Below, piece by piece: positions 52,141 through 61,028 of a stretch of 64,000 bases of DNA. The notes beneath the pieces were generated by a model. The model searched no databases and had not been told where the DNA came from. It worked only from the letters and a program-made list of their open reading frames with translations. The DNA is from Bacteriovoracaceae bacterium (GTDB lineage: Bacteria > Bdellovibrionota > Bacteriovoracia > Bacteriovoracales > Bacteriovoracaceae). Within the stretch, counting starts at the first letter, position 1, and each line of letters starts with the position of its first letter. A program made the position numbers and the translations under genes. Where the stretch lies: positions 83,911 through 147,910 of the forward strand of contig CANFHC010000006.1 in NCBI GenBank assembly GCA_947446575.1, in the 5' to 3' direction.

Positions 52141-52931
52141 GTTCAAGCTCAACTGACTACACAAACATTGCTCTTTTTTGTGACTTCGAAAACATTGCTC
52201 TAGGTGTTCGTGATGCTAAGTACGCTTCGTTTGATATTAATAAAGTTTTAGAGCGCCTCCTGCTAAAAGGCAGTATTGTTGTTAAAAAAGCTTATTGCGA
52301 TTGGGACAGATACAAAGATTTTAAAGCACAAATGCACGAAGCGGCATTTGAATTAATTGAAATTCCCCATGTCAGACAGTCAGGAAAAAACTCAGCAGAC
52401 ATACGCATGGTGGTCGATGCGCTCGATCTCTGTTATACCAAATCCCATGTGGATACGTTTGTTATCATCAGTGGAGACTCAGACTTCTCGCCTCTTGTTT
52501 CAAAATTGCGTGAAAATAACAAAACAGTAGTTGGCATTGGAGTTCGCGATTCAACTTCAAATTTATTAAGTGCCAATTGTGACGAATTCATTTTTTATGA
52601 TGACCTAGTTCGGGAACAAAAATCCAACCGCCGTCCAATGGGAAAAAAAGTTCCGATGAGTGCTACATCTAAGTCCATTAATAAACGACAAGAGGCTTTG
52701 GATTTTATCGTAGAGACACTTGAAGCATTAAGTGAAGAACGCGGTGAAGACGAAAAAATGTGGGGTTCAATGGTTAAACAAACGATGAAGCGCAGACGAC
52801 CTGGATTTACTGAATCAGCCTACGGATATCATTCATTCCGAGAGTTGGTCGAAGATGCTCAAAAACATCATTTGCTTTTAATGAATCGAGATGAAAAAAC
52901 CGGACAATACACAATCCGATTAGCAGAATAA
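52137..52931 (+). CDS. NYN-domain protein with C-terminal OST-HTH/LOTUS domain
   Basis: A 264-residue protein. Residues 8-160 form a NYN (PIN-like) nuclease domain: 'ALFCDFENIALG' with the first Asp, 'KNSADIRMVVDALDL' and 'VIISGDSDFSPLVSKL' with the other acidic residues needed for metal binding. Residues 185-262 ('KRQEALDFIVETLEAL', 'YGYHSFRELVEDAQKHHLL') resemble the OST-HTH/LOTUS RNA-binding domain that often follows NYN domains. It is likely an RNA-processing or RNA-degrading enzyme. Third gene of the zinc-ribbon/DUF924/NYN unit. Confidence 0.88.
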   Translation: MSSSSTDYTNIALFCDFENIALGVRDAKYASFDINKVLERLLLKGSIVVKKAYCDWDRYKDFKAQMHEAAFELIEIPHVRQSGKNSADIRMVVDALDLCYTKSHVDTFVIISGDSDFSPLVSKLRENNKTVVGIGVRDSTSNLLSANCDEFIFYDDLVREQKSNRRPMGKKVPMSATSKSINKRQEALDFIVETLEALSEERGEDEKMWGSMVKQTMKRRRPGFTESAYGYHSFRELVEDAQKHHLLLMNRDEKTGQYTIRLAE

Positions 52932-52934
52932 ATT

Positions 52935-54743
52935 CTAATGAAATTCTTTTACGATTTCCAAAAATTCTTTCCCATAATTTTCTAATTTACTTTGTCCAAC
53001 TCCGTAAACTAGTAGGAATTCAGAATTATTTCTTGGCATGATTGCACACATATCGTGTAGGGTCTTATCGTTAAAGACGATATAAGAAGGAATATTTTTT
53101 TCTTTAGCAATTTTATTTCTCAATTCTTTGAGAGATGAAAATAAATCAGTTCTACCATGAGATCCTTCAATCCCCTTGGCCACTTTTTTATCTTTTTTAA
53201 TTTTCTCAAGATTGACTACTTGTTTTCTTAGTTCAAGTTTTTTTCCACCTGTTAAAATCTCTTGGGATTTACTAGTTAGACCAAGGCTTCTGTATTCCCA
53301 ATTTTTAATAGCGATATAATTTAAATTTAAAAGTTGGCGCAAAATACTATTCCAATGCTCTTTCGTCTCTTTGGCACCTATTCCATACACAGAAAGCAGA
53401 TGGTGGTTGCGATCGACAACTTTAGAATTTTTAGAGCCGCGCAGAACTTCTATAATATATCCGGCACCAAAAGTTTGCTGGGTCCGAAAAATGGTTGAAA
53501 GTATTTTTTGCGCATCAACTGTGGCATCCCATAATAAAGGTGGAGTCAAACAAGTATCACACTGCCCACAATAATCTAATCCCTGTTCTCCAAAATACTG
53601 GAGTAGGTATTTCCTTCTGCAACTTCCAGCTTCACAAAGAGCGAGCATGCAGTCGAGTTTAAAGCGCGCAACCTTTTTGTAATTTTCATCGGCATCAGTT
53701 GTCTCTAGCATTTGTGAGAGTTTCACAACGTCTTGTAAACCGTAAATCATCCAAGCGCTCGAAGGTTTTCCATCTCGTCCCGCTCTTCCTGTTTCTTGAT
53801 AATAACTCTCGATGCTTTTTGGTAAATCCAAGTGGGCGACAAAGCGAACATCTGGCCGATCGATTCCCATTCCAAAGGCAATCGTTGCGACCACAATGAT
53901 TTGCTCTTCAATGTTAAAAAGTTCTTGATTAAGAGCGCGTTCATTTTGAGAAAGACCCGCATGATAGGGCACGGCCTTATAACCTAACTTGCAAAGAGCA
54001 GCTGCCACTCTTTCAACTTTATCTCTAGATAAACAGTAAACAATCCCTGTGTCAGATTTATGATTGAGCTTAATAAACTCATCGAGTTGCTTGATTTCAT
54101 CGGAGCGCTCTAAAATCATATAATTGATATTAGGACGATCAAATGAAGAAACAAAAATATTAGGCTCATTCATTTCCAATTGTTTAGAAATATCAATTCT
54201 TGTTTTAGCATCAGCCGTTGCGGTTAAGGCCATAACCGGGACATCGGGGAACATATGTTTTAATTCCCCCAAGCGAGTATAATCTTTTCTAAATTCATGT
54301 CCCCATTGAGACACACAATGAGCTTCATCAATAGCAATTAATGAAATTTTTATTTTTTCAAAAAAATCTCGCAGCACTGGACTTAAAATTCCTTCAGGAG
54401 AAACGTATACAATTTTCACCAAGCCTTTTAAAATTTCATTTTTAGCACTGTTAGTTTCTTTGTAACTTAAAGATGAATTTAAAAAGACAGATTTTACTCC
54501 ATATTCTTTTAGGTTCATGACCTGATCTTGCATTAATGAAATGAGAGGAGAAATAACGAGAGTGACCCCGTCAAGAAACAACGCTGGAATTTGATAACAA
54601 AGAGACTTTCCTCCCCCTGTTGGCATAATCGCAAGAGTGTCCCTACCATCTAAAATTGAATGAATTATATTTTTTTGCTCAAACCGAAATTCAGCATAAC
54701 CAAAAGTCTCTTTTAGAATATGGTAGAGCTTTTGTTCTCTCAT
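52935..54743 (-). CDS. recQ: ATP-dependent DNA helicase RecQ
   Basis: A 602-residue RecQ helicase with full domain order: helicase core ('MPTGGGKSLCYQ' Walker A, 'IDEAHCVSQWGH' motif II with the aromatic loop, 'QETGRAGRDGKPS' motif VI), a zinc-binding RQC domain with four cysteines ('CEAGSCRR', 'CGQCDTC'), winged helix, and a C-terminal HRDC domain ('YIVFNDKTLHDMC', 'GVGQSKLENYG'). It unwinds DNA 3' to 5' in repair of stalled forks. Monocistronic and convergent with the NYN gene. Confidence 0.97.
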   Translation of the reverse strand: MREQKLYHILKETFGYAEFRFEQKNIIHSILDGRDTLAIMPTGGGKSLCYQIPALFLDGVTLVISPLISLMQDQVMNLKEYGVKSVFLNSSLSYKETNSAKNEILKGLVKIVYVSPEGILSPVLRDFFEKIKISLIAIDEAHCVSQWGHEFRKDYTRLGELKHMFPDVPVMALTATADAKTRIDISKQLEMNEPNIFVSSFDRPNINYMILERSDEIKQLDEFIKLNHKSDTGIVYCLSRDKVERVAAALCKLGYKAVPYHAGLSQNERALNQELFNIEEQIIVVATIAFGMGIDRPDVRFVAHLDLPKSIESYYQETGRAGRDGKPSSAWMIYGLQDVVKLSQMLETTDADENYKKVARFKLDCMLALCEAGSCRRKYLLQYFGEQGLDYCGQCDTCLTPPLLWDATVDAQKILSTIFRTQQTFGAGYIIEVLRGSKNSKVVDRNHHLLSVYGIGAKETKEHWNSILRQLLNLNYIAIKNWEYRSLGLTSKSQEILTGGKKLELRKQVVNLEKIKKDKKVAKGIEGSHGRTDLFSSLKELRNKIAKEKNIPSYIVFNDKTLHDMCAIMPRNNSEFLLVYGVGQSKLENYGKEFLEIVKEFH

Positions 54744-55072
54744 GAATGTTTAGTCTTCACATCGGTAAATTGAATATTCATGGAAACTCATTGAAAATAA
54801 AATGGATTATTAAGATAAGATGATAAATTCTTTTTTTAACAATGGCCAAAATTTGAAGATTTTTTTTTAATTACCCAAATTTGCGTCTGACCCTTTTCCC
54901 CCCCCCTCACCCTCAAGGTATTGTTTACTTTGACACCGTAGAATCTCCTCTTAAAGGATACTTCGCTAGTGCCGGAATGGGTTAATAAGATTTTCACCCA
55001 AAAAGTGAGCTGGATTATTTGTAGCATTATCCCTCTAGCCAACTTGTGGATGCATATGCAAATATTATCACC
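54744..55072. other. gap of about 330 bases with a run of nine C
   Basis: Between the divergent recQ and ABC transporter genes. It contains a run of nine C at 54898-54906 and a run of nine T at 54860-54868, unusual for this AT-rich DNA, and an AT-rich stretch that could hold the ABC promoter ('TTGTTTACTTTGACA' near 54923). No gene or RNA is recognised. Confidence 0.4.
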
Positions 55073-55903
55073 ATGAGTATTGTCATTGAAACCCACGATC
55101 TAAGTCGCGAATATAAAACCTATCAAAAGCCTGAAGGAGTTATGAATTCCTTGCGAGGAATTTTCAAACGAGAATACAATTCTAAAATTGCTCTCGATAA
55201 AACCACTCTGACGATCGAATCAGGAAAAATTATCGGACTTGTGGGTGCCAATGGTGCTGGTAAAACAACACTTTTAAAAATTCTGTCTGGACTTGTGACT
55301 CCAACGAGTGGAGATGCTCGCGTTCTTGGCTTTAAGCCATGGGAGCGCAACTATGAGTTCCTGAGACAAATTAGTATTTTATTAGGGCAGAAAAATCAAT
55401 TGTGGTGGGACATCTCTCCTGTTGATTCTTACGCTTTATTGGCTCGTATTTATGATCTAGACGTAACGGCTGCTAGGAAAAAAGTTAATGACCTCGCTGA
55501 AATGCTTCAATGTGCACACGTTTTAAATACACAACTCCGAAGGCTCTCACTTGGAGAGCGCATGAAGATGGAAATTATCGGCGCTCTCTTGCACGATCCA
55601 AAAATTCTCTTCTTAGATGAACCAACAATCGGATTAGATATTGTGGCCCAAGAAAACATCAGAAATTTCCTAGCTAATTATGTAAAAGAAAAAGAACCAA
55701 CTGTTATTCTCACGTCTCATTATATGGATGATATTGCCACACTTGCAGATAGACTTTTACTTATCAGTAAAGGAAACATCGTATATCAAGGAACCGTGGA
55801 TGAATTTGTTTTAAACAGCAATAGTGAATTAGCTCAAGACGAAAAGGTAGATTTTGAAGAAGTCATTCGCCGTTTTTTGGAAACGGAATCTCGCATTCGC
55901 TAA
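55073..55903 (+). CDS. ABC transporter ATP-binding protein (viologen/ABC-2 type)
   Basis: A 276-residue ATPase with Walker A 'GANGAGKTTLLK', signature 'RLSLGERMK' and Walker B 'ILFLDEPTIGLD'. The text 'GQKNQLWWDISPVDSYALLA' is typical of the viologen-exporter / ABC-2 family. Two permease genes follow. The ATG at 55073 is the best start, though no RBS is clear; the frame also opens at 55046. It gives energy to a multi-drug or lipid-type exporter; the substrate is not known. Confidence 0.92.
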   Translation: MSIVIETHDLSREYKTYQKPEGVMNSLRGIFKREYNSKIALDKTTLTIESGKIIGLVGANGAGKTTLLKILSGLVTPTSGDARVLGFKPWERNYEFLRQISILLGQKNQLWWDISPVDSYALLARIYDLDVTAARKKVNDLAEMLQCAHVLNTQLRRLSLGERMKMEIIGALLHDPKILFLDEPTIGLDIVAQENIRNFLANYVKEKEPTVILTSHYMDDIATLADRLLLISKGNIVYQGTVDEFVLNSNSELAQDEKVDFEEVIRRFLETESRIR

Positions 55904-56672
55904 ACTAGCGATCGTCAGCAATTTAGAGTACCGTCTAAATTACTTTGTCGACGTTATCGTTCAGCCTGTTCTCACTACTGGAATTGAAATTCTTTTATGG
56001 TTTGCTGTTTTTAAAGGAGCCAATGTCCAAACGATTAATGGATTTGGTCGTGAGTACTATTTAAGTTACGCCCTTTGGGCTGCATTTTTTGCCCGCATTG
56101 CCACTAGTTGGATGTATGAATTTCGCATGATCGAAGAAATTAGTTCAGGCACCATAAATAGTTTAATCGTGCGACCGATGAGTTTTTACGAATACTATCT
56201 TTCACAATTATTGGGATATAAATTTATAACGACTATCATCTCGTTGATTATTCCCTTAATTGCCGCACACTACTTTAATTTGCCAACAATTTACTCGCGC
56301 GTGCCTTTGGCAGTTGTTCTCTGTTTTTATTATTTAATTCTAGTGCACACGATTAGTTTTCTCGTTTGTTGTGTAGCTTTTCACTTAACGAAAATTTCAT
56401 CCTTTACCGTTGCTAAAAATTTATTATTTTGGATTTTAATGGGGGAGCTTTTTCCACTGGATTTAACCCCTGAACCATACAAGTCAATTCTCTTAAAGCT
56501 CCCATTTGCTGGTGGAGTTTTTCTTCCCGTAGGTTATATCACTAATCGCATAGGACTGAATGAAATGATTACTGGGTTCATCTCAGTCACTATAAGTTTA
56601 GTTGTCCTCAATGCTCTAGCGTCAGTTTTGTGGAAAAAAAGTCTAGCCACCTATGCTGGAACGGGGGCATAA
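55854..56672 (+). CDS. ABC-2 permease, first subunit
   Basis: A 272-residue membrane protein with six transmembrane helices. The N-terminus 'AIVSNLEYRLNYFVDVIVQP' and the later 'MIEEISSGTINSLIVRPMSF' fit the ABC-2 permease type found with the ATPase upstream. A TTG start at 55854 is favoured because it gives the family-like N-terminus; it overlaps the ATPase by 50 bases, and an AAGGT precedes it. The next permease starts immediately at its stop. Confidence 0.88.
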   Translation: MKKSFAVFWKRNLAFAKLAIVSNLEYRLNYFVDVIVQPVLTTGIEILLWFAVFKGANVQTINGFGREYYLSYALWAAFFARIATSWMYEFRMIEEISSGTINSLIVRPMSFYEYYLSQLLGYKFITTIISLIIPLIAAHYFNLPTIYSRVPLAVVLCFYYLILVHTISFLVCCVAFHLTKISSFTVAKNLLFWILMGELFPLDLTPEPYKSILLKLPFAGGVFLPVGYITNRIGLNEMITGFISVTISLVVLNALASVLWKKSLATYAGTGA

Positions 56673-57470
56673 ATGTTTCTCACGCTTAAAAAATACCTCT
56701 CTCTTTATAAAGCAATGTTTAAGGCAAGCTTCATTTCTGATCTAGAGTATCGTGCAAATTTTTTCACGCGTATCATGACAGATATTTTTTGGTACATTGC
56801 TCAGATCGTAACATTTGAAGTCCTCTACACTCACACTCAAAAGATTGGAGACTGGAACCTAAAACAAATGAGAGTTTTTTTAGGATTGTTATTTATCATA
56901 GATGCTCTCTATATGATTATTATCCATGAGAACCTAGAAAACATGTCAGAGAAAGTACGTAAGGGAGATTTGGATTTACTTCTCGCTAAACCCGTAAACT
57001 CTCAATTCATGGTGACATTACAAAAAGCAAACACTGCTATCATTGGTAATCTAATCTTAGGACTATCTTGGCTTATTTACAGCTTAAACGGATTGGGAGA
57101 TTTTAATTACCTAAGACTTTTTTGGTTAATGCTACTCATCCCGTGCAGTTTAGTCGTGATCTATTCAATGCGCTTTATTTTTTCAGCAAGTGCAGTTATT
57201 TTCACTCGCTCTGAAAATTTGCAATTCCTTTGGTGGCAAGTTTACCGAATTGGCATGAGACCAGATTCAATGTATTTTCCTTGGTTCAAATGGATTATCC
57301 TCACGATTATCCCAGTGGGTGTTATTGTCAGTATTCCCGCACGAGCTCTTTTAAATCCACCTGATTATTTGATTCTGCTTTGGCCACTATGCTTAGTGCC
57401 AATTCTTCTCTATGCAACCCATCGTTTTTGGAATTTTGCACTCAAGTTTTACTCAAGTGCGAGCTCCTAA
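56673..57470 (+). CDS. ABC-2 permease, second subunit
   Basis: A 265-residue permease with six helices, homologous in plan to its neighbour ('LEYRANFFTRIMTDIFWY', 'MSEKVRKGDLDLLLAKPVNSQ'). The start codon directly follows the stop of the first permease. With the ATPase and first permease, it forms a complete exporter unit (ATPase plus two different permeases). No terminator is obvious at the end. Confidence 0.88.
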   Translation: MFLTLKKYLSLYKAMFKASFISDLEYRANFFTRIMTDIFWYIAQIVTFEVLYTHTQKIGDWNLKQMRVFLGLLFIIDALYMIIIHENLENMSEKVRKGDLDLLLAKPVNSQFMVTLQKANTAIIGNLILGLSWLIYSLNGLGDFNYLRLFWLMLLIPCSLVVIYSMRFIFSASAVIFTRSENLQFLWWQVYRIGMRPDSMYFPWFKWIILTIIPVGVIVSIPARALLNPPDYLILLWPLCLVPILLYATHRFWNFALKFYSSASS

Positions 57471-57540
57471 GATCGGTACGCTGATTGCACATTTTTAGGT
57501 ATTTCCATTAGGGAAAAATAAAAAATGACAAGGAGACATT

Positions 57541-57831
57541 ATGCAATCAGGATCATTATTATCAGACAGTGGAAGACAAAAATCTCTTCGAGAAAGTGAT
57601 TTAAAAAAAGCTTTCTCGAGCCAAACATCGAGAATTCCAAATTCATTTTTTCTGGCCCTGGCCGGAGGTGCTCTTGCCCTTTCATTGGGACTTGCCTTAT
57701 CACATAAAAAGAAAAAATATGCGTCCTTTGTTGGACAATGGGTGCCAACTTTTTTACTTCTTGGAATCTATAGAAAAATTGCAAGTGATTCGAATGTTGA
57801 AAAATTAGACACAAAATCTATGTATCATTGA
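57541..57831 (+). CDS. small membrane protein, 96 residues
   Basis: A 96-residue protein with an AAGGAGA site 5 bases before the ATG. The N-terminal 30 residues are polar and Ser/Lys-rich; two hydrophobic helices follow at about residues 37-55 ('FFLALAGGALALSLGLAL') and 61-75. No family recognised. A strong terminator lies 10 bases past the stop, so this is a complete one-gene unit. Confidence 0.75.
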   Translation: MQSGSLLSDSGRQKSLRESDLKKAFSSQTSRIPNSFFLALAGGALALSLGLALSHKKKKYASFVGQWVPTFLLLGIYRKIASDSNVEKLDTKSMYH

Positions 57832-57840
57832 GTTGAGGTA

Positions 57841-57875
57841 AAATGTCCGCCCTAGCGCGGACATTTTTATTTTTG
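57841..57875 (+). terminator. terminator after the 96-residue membrane protein
   Basis: A perfect 10-base GC-containing stem (AAATGTCCGC/GCGGACATTT, 57841-57850 and 57857-57866), a 6-base loop and a T-rich tail; also usable by the convergent lipoprotein gene. Confidence 0.85.
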
Positions 57876-58709
57876 TCGGATGACTGCAGAGGCCTTCAAT
57901 TGAAAGATTCTATCAGTTAAGATGATAGTTATTCGTTTTTTCTGCTCAATTGTAAGTTTGTTAATAATCTTAACGATAAATTCAAAATAGTTTTTTTGAT
58001 ATTCTAATATAATTTTAGAATAATCAGGATCGCGAAAGGATTCATAATTCAGCATTAAATCACTAATGATTCTTTTTCTTTTCTCAACATTCGAAAAATT
58101 CTCTACAAAAAGATTAGATACCTTTTCCCTATTGTTTATTTGCTCTTTAAAAGGAAATGGCGTGTTGTTGCAAAAATCATTTATATCTTTTTTCTGATCA
58201 CTCGTTAAACTTCCTATCCAATTCTCAAACTGCTTTTTCATTTTTTCAAATTGTCTTTCATGAACCAATTCTTTAGTTTTTATATCATCTTTTAAATCAT
58301 CTGTTTTATCTTTAAACTCTTTTTTGTAATACTCTAGCTGTTTGGGGCTTAGTAGAGAAACAAATTCAACCGTAGAGGGTTCTAAGATCTTTAGTGAGTC
58401 ATTAAAAATTGAATGCAACTCTTGCTCGTGAGTATTAATCATTTCTAGGTTAAATTCTTTATTGCTTTCAAATTCAGTTAAAACCTTATCAAGTGCAATG
58501 GCGATTCGTGGATAAATTTGCACACGTATCTTCTTGATATCGTCTTGCAAGGATCTTTTTATAAATCGAGATTGAAAACTGCTCGTATCAAAATAATGAT
58601 CGGCCAGACTTGCTACAAATGTGTCGGCCCAATTGGTTGCAAATTCGATTCTCGAACAAGATGAAAGAACGAAGATAATTATAAAAAATAAGATAATTCT
58701 TTTGCTCAT
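57867..58709 (-). CDS. lipoprotein, DUF6279-like
   Basis: A 280-residue lipoprotein (lipobox 'VLSSC' at residues 14-18). The rest is nearly all helical and charged, with repeated segments near 'LSPKQLEYYKKEFKD' and 'LTSDQKKDINDFC', a Spy/CpxP-like 'L-T-x-x-Q-x-x' pattern found in DUF6279 lipoproteins. The helical repeats suggest a periplasmic or outer-membrane-attached chaperone-like function, which is inference. Monocistronic. Confidence 0.7.
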   Translation of the reverse strand: MSKRIILFFIIIFVLSSCSRIEFATNWADTFVASLADHYFDTSSFQSRFIKRSLQDDIKKIRVQIYPRIAIALDKVLTEFESNKEFNLEMINTHEQELHSIFNDSLKILEPSTVEFVSLLSPKQLEYYKKEFKDKTDDLKDDIKTKELVHERQFEKMKKQFENWIGSLTSDQKKDINDFCNNTPFPFKEQINNREKVSNLFVENFSNVEKRKRIISDLMLNYESFRDPDYSKIILEYQKNYFEFIVKIINKLTIEQKKRITIILTDRIFQLKASAVIRQK

Positions 58710-58779
58710 AAATTAACTCTAGATTAATTGGAAACGAATTTGCAACACGTTTTGCAATTAGGTCTACCAGGAGTTATGT

Positions 58780-59304
58780 ATGACTATAAAGAATATGAGT
58801 TTCCTCTGTTTGCTATTGGTTTTATCTATATCAGGTGTTGTATTACTGGCCGCTGATTATCCTACCGATGAGCAGATATCCAAAATCATCACGACCGCCA
58901 ATATGGGTGAAATCAATACTTCTGAACTTGCCATAAAAAAAGCTGGAAATAAAAAAGTAGTTCGTTTTGCAAAAAAAATTTTAAGAGACCATGCAACTAT
59001 TAATAAAAAAACTCTTCGTATCTCTGCAAAAGCTGACATTATTCCTAAGGAGAATGAACAAAGTAGACTTATGCAATTAGACCAAGAAAGAGAGATGGCC
59101 CTTTTGCAAAAATTAAATGGAAAAGATTTTGAAAAAGCTTATATGGAGATTCAAGTAGTCGATCATCAAAAATTATTAAATGATTTGGACAAGGTTTTCA
59201 TTCCTAACGCCAAAAATAAGAAATTGAAAAAACAATTAGAGAAAACAAGAGACAGTATGGCGAGAAATTTATTCAACGCTAAAAAGGTTCAATTTAGTTT
59301 ATAA
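58780..59304 (+). CDS. exported DUF4142-family protein
   Basis: A 174-residue protein with a signal peptide (residues 6-25, 'VVLLAA'). The mature part fits DUF4142 (ferritin-like four-helix bundle): 'ISKIITTANMGEINTSELAIKK' then 'VVRFAKKILRDHATINKKTLRI' and 'DHQKLLNDLDKV'. These proteins are common in the periplasm of Gram-negative bacteria; function is unclear, with metal or oxidative stress often suggested. AGGAG lies before the ATG. A terminator follows. Confidence 0.85.
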   Translation: MTIKNMSFLCLLLVLSISGVVLLAADYPTDEQISKIITTANMGEINTSELAIKKAGNKKVVRFAKKILRDHATINKKTLRISAKADIIPKENEQSRLMQLDQEREMALLQKLNGKDFEKAYMEIQVVDHQKLLNDLDKVFIPNAKNKKLKKQLEKTRDSMARNLFNAKKVQFSL

Positions 59305-59310
59305 AGCAAA

Positions 59311-59338
59311 AAAAAGCCTGCGTAATGCAGGCTTTTTT
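59311..59338. terminator. bidirectional terminator
   Basis: An 11-base stem (AAAAAGCCTGC/GCAGGCTTTTT, 59311-59321 and 59327-59337) with a 5-base loop. A-rich on one side and T-rich on the other, so it can end both the DUF4142 gene and the convergent gene at 59337. Confidence 0.85.
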
Positions 59339-59726
59339 ATCTATTTCCATTAACTGGACCTTTCGGTTTGTCTGTTTTTACCGGTGACTTAATATCATTT
59401 GGACTTAAAGTCGCACCGTATTCTCTTCTGAACATTTTTCTAATCGAAGTGTCACTTTGAGCTGTTTTTCTAAAAGTGTCTGCAATTTGTAATTGATCTG
59501 CACAACGAACACAAATCCACTCAGCTTCAGTCGTAGGATTTCTGTGCTTATATAACTCAACATCCGGACGAACTTGATCACAATTTTCGCAGAAATTTCT
59601 TTGTTCTTGATGAACAACAACTTCAGTAACCTGCTTTTTCTTAAGCTTTTCTCTTTGATTAGGCGCCGATGGTTTGGGCGTTTCTTTAATTCCAACTTTA
59701 AGTAATGCGTCTTTTAAGCTTCCCAT
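59337..59726 (-). CDS. zinc-ribbon protein, 129 residues
   Basis: A 129-residue protein of no named family. A CxxC-x24-CxxC ribbon ('CENC' and 'CVRC') sits in the middle, with a Lys-rich N-terminus and a polar, Pro-rich tail. Likely binds one zinc and may contact nucleic acid or protein. The stop overlaps the base of the terminator at 59311-59337. Confidence 0.65.
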   Translation of the reverse strand: MGSLKDALLKVGIKETPKPSAPNQREKLKKKQVTEVVVHQEQRNFCENCDQVRPDVELYKHRNPTTEAEWICVRCADQLQIADTFRKTAQSDTSIRKMFRREYGATLSPNDIKSPVKTDKPKGPVNGNR

Positions 59727-59786
59727 ATCATTCCCATATATTAACAGTGATTAACATTTTTGAAATAATACCAGAAATCTTTCGTT

Positions 59787-60137
59787 CTAAAAAGGGTCTT
59801 TTGTGTATTGCCAAATATTGTCTTTGATAAATGGGGGGGCAAACAGTGATAAAAAGCTCGCCATTCTCTTAATTCGGGCAAAACTTTTCATTCCCCATGG
59901 GTAGTGGGACAAAAGTAAGTTTTGATCAAGTACTCCAAAAAAGTAATCTACAATAATTGCCAATAGAAAAAGAATGTCCAATATCCCAACATAGGGAATC
60001 CAATCTGGAATAAATAAAATTCTAATTACAACAATGACCAAAAGAACAACAATCAACTTTTTATCTTTCTGCGGTATTCTCTCGTCTGCATAGGTCGAAC
60101 TAATAAAACTCTTGAGATTCATAAATAGTATTTTCAT
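59787..60137 (-). CDS. YkvA/DUF1232-like small membrane protein
   Basis: A 116-residue protein with two hydrophobic segments; the second contains 'LFIPDWIPYVGILDILFLLA', which resembles the DUF1232 core (I-x-P-D-x-I-P-x-x-G-x-x-D-D). One of the two expected Asp is replaced by Ile. An in-frame ATG at 60122 is an alternative start five codons in. The family is uncharacterised and usually membrane-bound. Confidence 0.65.
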   Translation of the reverse strand: MKILFMNLKSFISSTYADERIPQKDKKLIVVLLVIVVIRILFIPDWIPYVGILDILFLLAIIVDYFFGVLDQNLLLSHYPWGMKSFARIKRMASFLSLFAPPFIKDNIWQYTKDPF

Positions 60138-60235
60138 TCATTTAACTATAGCAAAAATTAAGCAATTTGAGGAACGGTTTGAGACATTTTTTTGCCTACT
60201 TGTTATTTTTCACAGTCATTTTATGATTTCTGACT

Positions 60236-60988
60236 ATGAATTATTTTTGGAACCCCATACTTCTTACCTTTGTTGTTTGCTTAAGCACGTCTTGTTTAAA
60301 GCAAAGTGAATCGATAACTCCCCTAGCAGTTGTAAGAACCCTTGCCCAACTTCAACAAGAATCTATGATGAGTACGGCCCTAATGGCAGCTGGTAACAAT
60401 GAAATGAGCAGTGCCTCAAAAGCTTCGGTCGTTGTTAGTCAAAATGAACCAGGTCTTTTTTATCTCAACTTGAAATATAATATCGTAAATATGGACGTTT
60501 ATGAGACGACTCATATTTCAAATAGTTTTGAGCAAATTGGAAATTCATTTCTCAAGGCTTTTGCTAAAATATTCTTAAAACTAACAGGCGAACGTACAAT
60601 CAATATTGGAATTGTGGGAATCCCCATTCCGAACCTAAATTTAGATTTTCAAATTATTAAATCCATCAAAGTGAAACGAGTTTATTTGGAATATAATAAA
60701 GATCTAGATAATTCCACTGGCAATATCGCTGATTTTTCTTTTATAAAAACCCTCAATCTCTCTAAAACGAATGGAACTCCCATTTTAAATTACAGTAAAG
60801 CAAACAATAATTGTCAGCAGAAATGTCTAGATTTTAGAATTGCAGATGAAGATATTTCTTCCTTAATAAAAGATGTTGAATCTGTTAATGTGAAACCTAC
60901 TTTGAGCATTGCTAGTTTCCCAAAAATCGATGAACTCAAGCTTGATGGATTAATTGAAATGCAAATAGGATTAAAACTTCCTTTCTAA
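60236..60988 (+). CDS. lipoprotein B, paralog of the gene at 46365
   Basis: A 250-residue lipoprotein (lipobox 'LSTSC' at residues 16-20). It aligns with lipoprotein A over the whole length: after the Cys both read L-K-Q-x-E-S-I-T-P, both have 'FYLN(I/L)KYN', a 'KSIKVKR-x-(F/Y)L' strand, a helical 'ADFSFI' segment and the end 'IGLKLPF'. The ATG lacks a clear RBS. A lineage-specific family of unknown role; the two copies lie about 14 kb apart, both on the plus strand. Confidence 0.72.
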   Translation: MNYFWNPILLTFVVCLSTSCLKQSESITPLAVVRTLAQLQQESMMSTALMAAGNNEMSSASKASVVVSQNEPGLFYLNLKYNIVNMDVYETTHISNSFEQIGNSFLKAFAKIFLKLTGERTINIGIVGIPIPNLNLDFQIIKSIKVKRVYLEYNKDLDNSTGNIADFSFIKTLNLSKTNGTPILNYSKANNNCQQKCLDFRIADEDISSLIKDVESVNVKPTLSIASFPKIDELKLDGLIEMQIGLKLPF

Positions 60989-61028
60989 GCGGCGAAAACC
61001 AAGTCAGACAAATTCAATCAACTTATCT

